This document shows positions 52,029 through 60,506 of a stretch of DNA of 64,000 nucleotides, in pieces. The DNA lies in assembly GCF_011299595.1 (NCBI RefSeq), contig NZ_CP049867.1:4030001-4094000 (forward strand), in the 5' to 3' direction. This stretch comes from Nocardioides sp. HDW12B. Its GTDB lineage: Bacteria > Actinomycetota > Actinomycetes > Propionibacteriales > Nocardioidaceae. The notes beneath the pieces are model-generated. The model had not been told where the DNA came from. It searched no databases and saw only the letters and a program-made list of their open reading frames with translations. Both the position numbers and the translations under genes were made by a program. Positions within the stretch are counted from its first letter, which is position 1. Every line of letters starts with the position of its first letter.

Positions 52029-53404
52029 CCCGCACCCGTCGGAGCACCCAGCCCCACCTCCACCGCACCCTGGGGGCCGGTCTGGCCGCCGCAGCCCTGC
52101 TGGCCACGACCGTGGCCTGCGCCCCGGGCGAGGAGGGCGGCAGCGGCACCGAGACGAAGTCGGAGGACGTCACCACCGACATCAGCGAGCTCGGCGACGT
52201 GACGCTCACGGTCTGGGACCAGGAGGTCCGCGGCGGCCAGGCGGCCCAGATCGCGGCGCTCAACGAGGCGTTCACGGAGAAGTACCCCAACGTCACCATC
52301 GACCGCACCAAGAGGTCCTTCACCGACCTCCAGCGCACGCTGCGCAACGCCATCACCTCCGACGACGCCCCCGACGTGGTGCAGGCCAACAACGGCCGCA
52401 CCGACATGGGTGCCTTCGTCGAGAACGGCCTGCTGCAGTCCCTCGACGGCTACGCCGAGGCCTACGGCTGGACCGAGCGCTTCCCCGAGTCGGTGCGCTC
52501 GCTGGCCAGCTACACCGACGACGGCGCCACCTTCGGCGAGGGCAGCCTCTACGGCCTGGCCCAGGTCGGCGAGCTCGTCGGCGTCTTCTACAACAAGGCC
52601 AAGCTCACCGAGCTCGGGCTCGAGGTGCCGGAGACGACCGCCGACTTCGAGGCGGCCCTCGCCGCGGCCGCCGACGCCGACGAGCTGCCGATCCAGTTCG
52701 GCAACCTCGACGGCTGGCCGGGCATCCACGACTTCGGCTTCGTGCACAACCAGTTCGTGCCGCGCGACGACATCCGCAACCTGGGCTTCGGCCGCGAGGG
52801 CGCGAGCTGGACCTCGGAGGAGAACGTGCAGGCGGCCGAGACCTTCACCGAGTGGGTCGACGCCGGCTACTTCACCCCCGACTTCAACGGCGTCGGCTAC
52901 GACCCGGCGTGGCAGGACTTCGCGCAGGGCAACGGCGTCTTCCTGGTCGCGGGCACCTGGCTGCAGGCCGACCTCGACGAGGCGATGGGTGAGGACGTCG
53001 GCTTCGTGCTGCCCCCGGTCGGCGAGTCCGGCGAGCAGGCCGTGACCGGCGGCACCGGGCTGCCCTTCTCGATCACCGAGGCCTCGGACGACGCCGACGT
53101 CGCCGCGGCGTACATCGACTTCATCACCAGCGACGAGGCGATGCAGATGATCCAGGAGGCCGGCAACCTGCCGGTCGTCGGCGGCGACGCGGCCCAGGCC
53201 GAGGGCCTGGCCGCCGAGATCCTCGACGCCTGGACCACCGCGGGCGAGGACGACGCCATCGTGCCCTACCTCGACTACGCCACCCCGGACTTCTACGACC
53301 TCATCACCGCGCAGGTCCAGGAGCTCGGCGCCGGCTCGGTCGCTCCCGACGAGTTCCTCAGCACGCTCGAGGACGAGTACAGCTCCTTCGTCTCGGGCCA
53401 GTGA
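52025..53404 (+). CDS. ABC sugar transporter, extracellular binding lipoprotein
   Basis: 459 aa. Signal peptide with a lipobox-like LATTVAC, so anchored by lipid at the outer face. Family 1 solute-binding fold: DVTLTVWDQEVRGGQAAQIAALNEAF, YPNVTIDRTKR, DVVQANNGR, YGLAQVGELVGVFYNKA and FSITEASDDADVAAAYIDF. It captures an oligosaccharide or glycoside for the two following permeases. Overlaps its neighbours by 4 bases on both sides. No ATPase gene is present; a shared MsiK-like ATPase elsewhere is likely. Confidence 0.92.
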   Translation: MTRTRRSTQPHLHRTLGAGLAAAALLATTVACAPGEEGGSGTETKSEDVTTDISELGDVTLTVWDQEVRGGQAAQIAALNEAFTEKYPNVTIDRTKRSFTDLQRTLRNAITSDDAPDVVQANNGRTDMGAFVENGLLQSLDGYAEAYGWTERFPESVRSLASYTDDGATFGEGSLYGLAQVGELVGVFYNKAKLTELGLEVPETTADFEAALAAAADADELPIQFGNLDGWPGIHDFGFVHNQFVPRDDIRNLGFGREGASWTSEENVQAAETFTEWVDAGYFTPDFNGVGYDPAWQDFAQGNGVFLVAGTWLQADLDEAMGEDVGFVLPPVGESGEQAVTGGTGLPFSITEASDDADVAAAYIDFITSDEAMQMIQEAGNLPVVGGDAAQAEGLAAEILDAWTTAGEDDAIVPYLDYATPDFYDLITAQVQELGAGSVAPDEFLSTLEDEYSSFVSGQ

Positions 53405-54297
53405 CGCGCCGCCGGGGGAGCCGCGCGCCGGGAGAGCCGCGCCTGGTCGCCTACGCGTACGTCGCGCCGGCGCTGCTGGTCTTCGGCCTCTTCCTGCTCG
53501 CCCCCCTGGCGTACGCCGTGCAGCTGTCGTTCTTCGAGTGGGACGGCCTGGGGCTCGGCACCTGGGTCGGCCTGGACAACTACGTCGCGGTCCTGACCGA
53601 CCCCGAGCTGCGGGCGCCGTTCCTGCACGCCCTCGTGCTCGTCGTCTTCTTCAGCCTCGTGCCGGTGACGCTCGGGCTGGTGCTGGCGGCGCTCATGACC
53701 CGCTCGCGGGTGCGGGGCGCCGGCTTCTTCCGCACCGTGATCTTCCTGCCCCAGGTGGTCGCCCTCACGGTGGTGGCCGTCGTGTGGCGCCAGATCTACG
53801 CCCCCACCGGGCCGTTGAACGACGCGCTGCGGCTCGTCGGCCTCGACGGCTTCGCCCGCGGCTGGCTCGGCGACGCCGACTGGGTGCTGGTCGCGATCGG
53901 CCTGGTCGGCACCTGGGTCGGCACGGGCCTGTGCACGGTGCTGTTCCTGGCCGGGCTCGCCAAGGTCGGCCGCGAGCTCTACGAGGCGGCGCGTCTCGAC
54001 GGCGCCGGCTTCTGGACCGAGCTGCGCTCGATCAGCCTGCCGGCGGTGCGCGGGGAGCTGGCGGTGGCGCTGACCCTGACCATGGTGGCGGCGCTGCGCA
54101 CCTTCGACCTCGTCTACGTCATGACGGCCGGCGGCCCGGGCAACGCCAGCCGGGTGCCGTCCTACGAGGTCTACGACCGGGCCATCCAGGAGGGCGACGT
54201 CGGCACCGGCATCACGGTCGCCCTCGTCCTCACCGCCCTCATCCTGCTGGCCACCTGGCTGGTCAACCGCATCGCCGGGGACGGTGAGCCCGCGTGA
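53401..54297 (+). CDS. ABC sugar transporter permease (MalF type)
   Basis: 298 aa; GTG 53401 overlaps the binding-protein stop. Six membrane helices; the EAA loop for ATPase contact reads YEAARLDGAGFWTELRSISLP. Opens with a short Arg/Gly-rich cytosolic segment. Pairs with the next permease to form the import channel. Confidence 0.92.
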   Translation: MTRRRGSRAPGEPRLVAYAYVAPALLVFGLFLLAPLAYAVQLSFFEWDGLGLGTWVGLDNYVAVLTDPELRAPFLHALVLVVFFSLVPVTLGLVLAALMTRSRVRGAGFFRTVIFLPQVVALTVVAVVWRQIYAPTGPLNDALRLVGLDGFARGWLGDADWVLVAIGLVGTWVGTGLCTVLFLAGLAKVGRELYEAARLDGAGFWTELRSISLPAVRGELAVALTLTMVAALRTFDLVYVMTAGGPGNASRVPSYEVYDRAIQEGDVGTGITVALVLTALILLATWLVNRIAGDGEPA

Positions 54298-55103
54298 GGA
54301 CGTCGAGCCTCGAGCGCACCACGACGTACGCCGTGCTGGTGCTGGCCGCCCTGTTCGCGCTCTACCCGATCGGCCTGATCCTGGTGAAGGCCGTGCAGCC
54401 CGACGCCATCGGCGCCGACGTCGGGGTCGACCTGGGCAACTTCGCCGAGGCGTGGGACGAGGGCCAGTTCGGCAGCTACCTGCGCACCAGCGTGATCGTC
54501 ACGGTGTGCGTCGTGCTGGGCGCCACGCTGCTGTCGTCGCTGGCCGGCTACGCCTTCGGCACGATGCAGTTCCGCGGCTCCTCGGTGCTGTTCTACCTGC
54601 TGCTGCTCGGGCTCATGGTGCCGAGCGAGGCGGTCGTCATCCCGCTCTACTTCCAGCTCCGCAGCGTCGACCTGCTGGACACCTACACCGCGCTGGTGCT
54701 GCCGCAGATCGCGCAGTCGCTGGCCTTCGGCACCTTCTGGATGCGCGCCTACTTCCGCAGCACCTCGCGCGAGGTGGTCGAGGCCGCCCGGCTCGACGGT
54801 GCCGGTCACCTGCGGATCTTCTGGTCGATCCTGCTGCCGATGGGCCGCCCCGCCGTCACCACGATGATGGTGCTGTTCTTCATGTGGACGTGGAACGAGT
54901 TCCTGCTCCCGCTGGTCGTCATCCCCAGCGGCGACCTGCTCACCGCGCCCCTCGGTCTCGCCCTGTTCCAGGGCCAGTACACCGCCGGCACGTCCCTGCT
55001 CGCCGCCGGTGCCGTCATGGTCGCCTTCCCGGTCGTCGTCTTCTACCTGTTCGCGCAGCGTCACTTCATCCGCGGCATGGTCGACGGCGCCACGAAGGGC
55101 TGA
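54294..55103 (+). CDS. ABC sugar transporter permease (MalG type)
   Basis: 269 aa; GTG 54294 overlaps the previous stop. Six helices with EAA loop VEAARLDGAGHLRIFWSILLP and the C-terminal QRHFIRGMVDGATKG that ends most MalG-type subunits. Followed by a 39-bp gap with GGAGAAC before the deacetylase gene, so the operon continues. Confidence 0.93.
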   Translation: MRTSSLERTTTYAVLVLAALFALYPIGLILVKAVQPDAIGADVGVDLGNFAEAWDEGQFGSYLRTSVIVTVCVVLGATLLSSLAGYAFGTMQFRGSSVLFYLLLLGLMVPSEAVVIPLYFQLRSVDLLDTYTALVLPQIAQSLAFGTFWMRAYFRSTSREVVEAARLDGAGHLRIFWSILLPMGRPAVTTMMVLFFMWTWNEFLLPLVVIPSGDLLTAPLGLALFQGQYTAGTSLLAAGAVMVAFPVVVFYLFAQRHFIRGMVDGATKG

Positions 55104-55142
55104 CCCTCCTGCCCCACCACCGCCCCACCGAAGGAGAACCTC

Positions 55143-57950
55143 GTGCCCCGTCCCCGACGCACCTCCACCCCGGCCCTCGGCACCACGCTCGCCGCGGCGC
55201 TGAGCGCGGCCCTCGGCCTCTCGCTGCTGCCCGCCGCGCTCTCCGGCGCCGAGGCGGCCACCCCCGAGGGCGCCACCGTGCGCGAGCGGCCCGACCCGGC
55301 CGACCTCGACGTCCTCTACGTCGGTGCCCACCCCGACGACGAGGCCTCGCGGCTGTCGATGTTCGGCGAGTGGCGTGAGCGGTACGGCGCCGAGACCGGC
55401 GTGGTCACGGTGACCCGCGGCGAGGGCGGCGGCAACGCGATCGGGCCCGAGGAGGGCCCGGCCCTGGGGCTGATCCGTGAGCGCGAGGAGCGCAAGGCCG
55501 TCGGCACCCTCGACGTGAGCGACGTCTACAACCTCGACAAGGTCGACTTCTACTACTCGGTCAGCGCCCCGCTGCACCAGGAGGCCTGGAACGCCCGCGA
55601 GACCCTCGGCCGGCTCGTGCGCGTCGTGCGCGAGACCCGTCCCGAGATCGTCATGACGATGAACCCCGCCCCGAGCCCCGGCAACCACGGCGGCCACCAG
55701 GAGGCGGCACTGCTGGCCATCGAGGCCTACGAGGCGGCGGCCGACCGGGACCGCTACCGGGGCCAGATCACCCGCGAGGGCCTGCGGCCCTGGGCCGCGT
55801 CGAAGCTGCTGACCACCGCCGTCGCCGGCACCGCCGGTGCCTCCGGCTCGGCGTGCCCCACGCAGTACACCCCCGCCGACCCCACCGACGACATCTACGG
55901 CGTCTGGTCCGGGCGTGCGTCGGAGAGCGGTGAGACCTACGCGCAGCTCGAGCGCCGGGCGCAGCGCGTCTACGCGTCGCAGGGCTGGTCCGGCTTCCCG
56001 GACGTCAGCGCCGACCCCGCCCGCCTCGGGTGCGACTTCGTCCGCCAGATCGACGCCCGCGTGCCGTTCCTGCGCGGTGACCTGAGCGCCGAGGCGGCTG
56101 ACTCGTCCACGATCCTCGAGGGTGCGGTGCTGCCCACCGTCGGCGGTCTGCCGCTCGGCACCGGCCTCGACGTCTCGACCGAGCAGGTCGAGGTCGTCCC
56201 GGGCGGCTCCACGACCCTCGACGTGGCCCTCACCGCCCCCCGCGACCGCGACCTGCGGCGGGTGGCGGTCGCCCTCGACGTACCGGACGGCTGGAGCGCC
56301 CCCGAGCCCGCGACCATCGGCACGGTCCGTGCCGGGCGCACGGTGCGCGAGTCCTTCACGGTGACCGCCCCGGCCGCGGCCGAGGTGGACCGGGTGCTCG
56401 TCGGGGTCGACGTCGACTCCCGTCAGGGCACCGGCTTCGGCGACCAGCAGCTCGACGTCGTGCCGGCCGTGCAGGGCGTGCAGGAGCCGCTGCCGCAGGT
56501 GGCGCAGTTCGACGCCTGGACCGAGCGGGTCGGGGTCGAGCAGCTCCGGGGCATCGTCAAGCCCGTCCTCACGCTCCCGTCGGGCGGCACCCGCACCGTC
56601 GGGGTCGACGTGACCAACCGCGGTGACGCGCCGGCCTCGGGCGAGGTCGAGCTGGACCTGCCCGACGGTTTCAGCGTGCCCGGCGCGGCGACGTACACCG
56701 GGCTGGCTCCGGGTGCGACCGAGCGGGTCGAGCTCGAGGTCACCAACGACGACACCAGCCTGCCGACCGCCAACCAGGGCGGCACCAACGGCGACTACGA
56801 CTACACGGTCCGCACCACGAGCGGCACCGGCAGCTCGACGTCCGCGGCCGCCCTGGAGCTGGTGCCGACGGCGACGGTCCCCGACGCCGCGGCGCCGACC
56901 CTCGACGGCACGGTGGAGGAGGGCGAGTACGCCGCCGAGATCGACCTGAGCCGGAAGTGGGAGGGCAGCGACTGCACCGACGCGGCCGACTGCTCCGCCA
57001 CGGGATGGGTGGCCCGCTCGGGCGACGCGCTCTACGTCGCGGCCGAGGTCACCGACGACACCCTCGGCACGAAGCTCGCGCCGAGCGACTGCAAGCGGCA
57101 CTGGCGGGTCGACTCCCTCGAGCTGGCGATCGACCCGACCGGCACCTCGGAGAACACGTCGACGACCTTCAAGGCCGCTGTCCTGCCCACCACCACCGGG
57201 GGAGTGGCGTGCGCGTCGCGAGACGCGGACAACAAGCAGGGACCGATCGGCACCTTCGAGCAGGTCGGCGGGGGCGGCACCCCCGCCCGCGCCGCCGACG
57301 ACACGGCACCCGGGTTCGAGGCGGTCTCGAAGCTCAACGAGCCCTACACCGGCTACGTGATCGAGGCCAGGATCCCCTTCAGCGACCTGCCCGCCACGGT
57401 GGACCCCGAGCGCATGGGGTTCAACGCGTTCGTCTACGACTCCGACACCCAGGACCGGACCGGCCAGACCCGGCTGGGGTGGTCGACCTTCGGCGGGGTC
57501 CAGGGCGACCCCTACCGCTGGGGCCGGGTGGTCCTCGAGGGCGACGCGCCGCCGGCGGTGGCGACCAGCGAGCCGCGGCTGGACTTCCCGGCACTGAGCA
57601 GCCTGGAGTCGCCGCCCTCGATCACCCAGGCGGTGCGGACCCGCGTCGCGCTCTCCGGCCTGCCGCAGACCCCGCGGCGGGACAGCGCGGAGGTGGTCCG
57701 GGCGGTGCCGCGCGACGGCGCGGTCACGGCCGTGGTGGAGTCCCGCGGACGCGGCACGGCGCACCTCTTCGCGATGTACGGCGACGAGGTCGTGGGGCAG
57801 CGCGTCGTGCGTGTCCGGCCCGGCACCTCACGGATCACGGTCCCGACCGAGGGCAACCCCGGCTGGCGGGTGCTGATGGCGTTCGACTCCGACGGGGTGG
57901 GGAGCGCCTCGTCGGCGGCCGCGGTCCCGGTCGCGCGCCGCACCCGGTGA
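55143..57950 (+). CDS. secreted multidomain PIG-L deacetylase with CBM9-like module
   Basis: 935 aa. Signal peptide about 1-38. PIG-L zinc deacetylase domain (about 53-300): GAHPDDEAS at 61-69 carries zinc ligands and the catalytic Asp, and GNHGGHQEAALLA supplies the next His. Two NEW3-like beta domains follow (about 345-420 and 475-540), then a CBM9-like sugar-binding domain (about 583-800: TLDGTVEEGEYAAEIDLS, DALYVAAEVTDDTL, VIEARIPFSDLP), and a C-terminal strand-rich tail. PIG-L enzymes remove N-acetyl from GlcNAc groups. Secretion plus CBM9 implies action on an extracellular glycan or glycoside before import. The nagB gene follows 7 bases later. Confidence 0.88.
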   Translation: MPRPRRTSTPALGTTLAAALSAALGLSLLPAALSGAEAATPEGATVRERPDPADLDVLYVGAHPDDEASRLSMFGEWRERYGAETGVVTVTRGEGGGNAIGPEEGPALGLIREREERKAVGTLDVSDVYNLDKVDFYYSVSAPLHQEAWNARETLGRLVRVVRETRPEIVMTMNPAPSPGNHGGHQEAALLAIEAYEAAADRDRYRGQITREGLRPWAASKLLTTAVAGTAGASGSACPTQYTPADPTDDIYGVWSGRASESGETYAQLERRAQRVYASQGWSGFPDVSADPARLGCDFVRQIDARVPFLRGDLSAEAADSSTILEGAVLPTVGGLPLGTGLDVSTEQVEVVPGGSTTLDVALTAPRDRDLRRVAVALDVPDGWSAPEPATIGTVRAGRTVRESFTVTAPAAAEVDRVLVGVDVDSRQGTGFGDQQLDVVPAVQGVQEPLPQVAQFDAWTERVGVEQLRGIVKPVLTLPSGGTRTVGVDVTNRGDAPASGEVELDLPDGFSVPGAATYTGLAPGATERVELEVTNDDTSLPTANQGGTNGDYDYTVRTTSGTGSSTSAAALELVPTATVPDAAAPTLDGTVEEGEYAAEIDLSRKWEGSDCTDAADCSATGWVARSGDALYVAAEVTDDTLGTKLAPSDCKRHWRVDSLELAIDPTGTSENTSTTFKAAVLPTTTGGVACASRDADNKQGPIGTFEQVGGGGTPARAADDTAPGFEAVSKLNEPYTGYVIEARIPFSDLPATVDPERMGFNAFVYDSDTQDRTGQTRLGWSTFGGVQGDPYRWGRVVLEGDAPPAVATSEPRLDFPALSSLESPPSITQAVRTRVALSGLPQTPRRDSAEVVRAVPRDGAVTAVVESRGRGTAHLFAMYGDEVVGQRVVRVRPGTSRITVPTEGNPGWRVLMAFDSDGVGSASSAAAVPVARRTR

Positions 57951-57957
57951 GCCGTCC

Positions 57958-58698
57958 GTGCCCGTGCTGAGGGTGCTGCCCGACGCCGGTGCGGTCGCCC
58001 GCGCGGCGGCGGACCTCGTGGTCGCGGCCGTCCGCGCGGGCAGCACCTCCCTCGGCGTCGCGACCGGCTCCTCCCCGCAGGGCACGTACGCCGAGCTGGC
58101 GCGCCGCGTCGCGACGGGCCGGCTGTCCCTCGCGGGCTGCCGGGCCTACCTGCTCGACGAGTACGTCGGACTCCCGCCGGAGCACCCCCAGACCTACCGC
58201 CGGGTGATCCGACGGGAGCTGGTCGACCGCACCGACCTGGACCCGGAGGACGTGCACGGGCCCGACGGCGGTGCGGCCGACCTCGCGCAGGAGGCGGCCC
58301 GCTACGAGGAGGAGGTGAGCGCGGCGTCGATCGGCGTGCAGCTGCTGGGGATCGGCTCCAACGGCCACATCGGGTTCAACGAGCCCGGCTCGCCGCTGGA
58401 CGCCGTGACCCGCGTCGTCGAGCTCACCGAGCGCACCCGCAGCGACAACGCCCGCTTCTTCGCCTCGGGCGACGAGGTGCCGCGCCACGTCCTCACCCAG
58501 GGACCGGCGACGATCCTGCGTGCCGAACGGCTGGTGCTGCTCGCGATCGGGGAGCGCAAGGCCGACGCGCTGGCCGCGGCCCTCACCGGACCGGTCACGC
58601 CGGACTGCCCGGCGTCGGTGCTCCAGCGCCACCCGGACGTGCACGTGCTCGCCGACCGCACGGCCGCGGCGGGGCTGCCGGTTTCACTGGGTACCTAG
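57958..58698 (+). CDS. nagB: glucosamine-6-phosphate deaminase
   Basis: 246 aa from GTG 57958. Converts glucosamine-6-phosphate to fructose-6-phosphate and ammonia. Family motifs: LGVATGSSPQGTY (phosphate loop), LLDEYVGLPPEHPQTYR, and LGIGSNGHIGFNEPGSP with the catalytic residues. No nagA accompanies it, consistent with deacetylation by the upstream secreted enzyme. The last residues and TAG stop lie inside a 90-bp palindromic element, so the element has supplied part of the coding end (PVSLGT). Confidence 0.93.
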   Translation: MPVLRVLPDAGAVARAAADLVVAAVRAGSTSLGVATGSSPQGTYAELARRVATGRLSLAGCRAYLLDEYVGLPPEHPQTYRRVIRRELVDRTDLDPEDVHGPDGGAADLAQEAARYEEEVSAASIGVQLLGIGSNGHIGFNEPGSPLDAVTRVVELTERTRSDNARFFASGDEVPRHVLTQGPATILRAERLVLLAIGERKADALAAALTGPVTPDCPASVLQRHPDVHVLADRTAAAGLPVSLGT

Positions 58699-58768
58699 TG
58701 AAACCGGCGCTTCCCGAACGAAACTTCGCTCGGGAAGCGCCAACATCACTAGGTACCTAGTGAAACCA
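58679..58768. repeat. 90-bp palindromic element, third member (different core)
   Basis: Ends CGGTTT and AAACC as in the other two elements and is also 90 bp long, but the core differs. Left: CCGGTTTCACTGGGT with its complement through 58707 (one mismatch). Centre: GCGCTTCCCGA (58707-58717) pairs with 58730-58740. Right: perfect palindrome TCACTAGGTACCTAGTGA (58746-58763). It includes the nagB stop codon and lies between nagB and purF, at the right edge of the sugar island. Confidence 0.82.
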
Positions 58769-58805
58769 GCACGGCCACCGGTCGGGGTGGGGGCTCCAGA
58801 CGCCT

Positions 58806-58811
58806 TACACT
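58806..58811 (+). promoter_or_regulatory. -10 box for leaderless purF transcript
   Basis: TACACT ends six bases before the GTG at 58818. The preceding palindromic element probably isolates this promoter from nagB. Confidence 0.55.
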
Positions 58812-58817
58812 CGTGAG

Positions 58818-60437
58818 GTGCCCCGCCAGACGCGCCCCGGTGACGGGCGGCTGACCCATGACCTGGACCCGCAGGAGAAGGGCCCGCAGGACGCCTGCGG
58901 AGTCTTCGGCGTGTGGGCCCCGGGCGAGGACGTCGCCAAGCTGACCTACTTCGGCCTCTACGCGCTGCAGCACCGCGGCCAGGAGTCCGCCGGGATCGCG
59001 GTCAGCAACGGCCGCCAGATCCTCGTCTACAAGGACATGGGCCTGGTCTCGCAGGCGTTCGACGAGCCCACGCTGGCCTCGTTGCAGGGCCACGTCGCCA
59101 TCGGGCACACCCGCTACTCGACGACCGGTGCGAGCACCTGGCACAACGCCCAGCCGACCTTCCGGCCGACCGCCCACGGCTCCGTGGCGCTGGCCCACAA
59201 CGGCAACCTCACCAACACCCGCGAGCTCGCCGACCGGGTCGCGAACCTGCGCGAGATCGCCGGCGAGCTCGACATGCCGGTCAAGCAGGGCAACCACATG
59301 GTGGCCACCAACGACACCAGCCTGGTGACCACGCTCATGGCCGGCGACCCCGACCGCACGCTCGAGGAGTCCGCCCTCCAGGTGCTGCCGACCCTCAAGG
59401 GCGCCTTCTCCTTCGTCTTCATGGACGAGCACACGCTGTACGCCGCCCGCGACCCGCAGGGCGTCCGCCCCCTCGTCCTGGGGCGCATGGAGAACGGCTG
59501 GGTGGTGGCCAGCGAGGACGCCGCCCTGGCCACCGTCGGCGCCCGTGTCGTGCGCGAGATCGAGCCCGGCGAGCTCGTGGTCATCGACGACGACGGCCTG
59601 CGCTCGCACCACTTCGCGACGCCCGAGCCCAAGGGCTGCGTCTTCGAGTACGTCTACCTCGCGCGCCCCGACGCCACCATCGCCGGCCGCAGCGTCCACG
59701 AGTCCCGGGTCGAGATGGGCCGCCGCCTCGCGCGGTCGTTCCCGGCCGACGCCGACATCGTGATCCCCGTCCCGGAGTCCGGCACCCCGGCCGCCGTGGG
59801 GTACGCCGAGGCCAGCGGCATCCCCTACGGCCAGGGGTTCGTCAAGAACGCCTACGTGGGCCGCACGTTCATCCAGCCCAGCCAGACCCTGCGCCAGCTC
59901 GGCATCCGGCTCAAGCTGAACCCGCTCGAGCACGTCATCAAGGGCCGCCGCATCGTGGTGGTCGACGACACGATCGTGCGCGGCAACACCCAGCGGGCCC
60001 AGATCCGGATGCTGCGCGAGGCCGGTGCGCTCGAGGTGCACGTGCGGATCTCGGCCCCGCCGGTGAAGTGGCCGTGCTTCTACGGCATCGACTTCGCCAC
60101 CCGGGCCGAGCTGATCGCCACCGGGCTCGGGGTCGAGGAGATCCGGGCCAGCATCGGCGCCGACAGCCTCGGCTACATCTCCGAGGACGACATGATCGCG
60201 GCGACGAACCAGCCCCGCGAGAAGCTGTGCCTGGCCTGCTTCGACGGTGCCTACCCGATCCCGTTGCCCGAGGAGGAGGTGCTCGGCAAGCACCTGCTGG
60301 AGCGGGCGCTGCCGATCACGGACACCACGGGGCAGGCCCGCCCGGCGGCCCAGCACGCCGCCGCCCGCGCGAACGACGTCGAGGGCGTGCCGCTCGGCGT
60401 CGCCACCGGCGGCTCCCGGGCGCTCGACCACCCCTGA
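58818..60437 (+). CDS. purF: amidophosphoribosyltransferase
   Basis: 539 aa. First committed step of purine synthesis: PRPP plus glutamine to phosphoribosylamine. A propeptide of about 26 residues precedes the nucleophile in DACGVFG. Cys residues in KGCVFEY, WPCFYG and CLACFDG correspond to the [4Fe-4S] ligands of the Bacillus-type enzyme. The PRPP loop is VVVDDTIVRGNT. The C-terminal 40 residues are variable. Followed by purM after 69 bases. Confidence 0.96.
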   Translation: MPRQTRPGDGRLTHDLDPQEKGPQDACGVFGVWAPGEDVAKLTYFGLYALQHRGQESAGIAVSNGRQILVYKDMGLVSQAFDEPTLASLQGHVAIGHTRYSTTGASTWHNAQPTFRPTAHGSVALAHNGNLTNTRELADRVANLREIAGELDMPVKQGNHMVATNDTSLVTTLMAGDPDRTLEESALQVLPTLKGAFSFVFMDEHTLYAARDPQGVRPLVLGRMENGWVVASEDAALATVGARVVREIEPGELVVIDDDGLRSHHFATPEPKGCVFEYVYLARPDATIAGRSVHESRVEMGRRLARSFPADADIVIPVPESGTPAAVGYAEASGIPYGQGFVKNAYVGRTFIQPSQTLRQLGIRLKLNPLEHVIKGRRIVVVDDTIVRGNTQRAQIRMLREAGALEVHVRISAPPVKWPCFYGIDFATRAELIATGLGVEEIRASIGADSLGYISEDDMIAATNQPREKLCLACFDGAYPIPLPEEEVLGKHLLERALPITDTTGQARPAAQHAAARANDVEGVPLGVATGGSRALDHP

Positions 60438-60506
60438 CCGCCACCTGACCGCCACCCTGACGAGCCGGCCGACCTCCGGCGGGCACCCCGCGAAGGAGCA
60501 CCCGAC

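Noticed and set aside
54171-57764. 1197-codon open frame on the minus strand opposite the permease and deacetylase genes
   Set aside because: Antisense shadow ORF; no family pattern, and the opposite strand encodes convincing ABC and PIG-L proteins.
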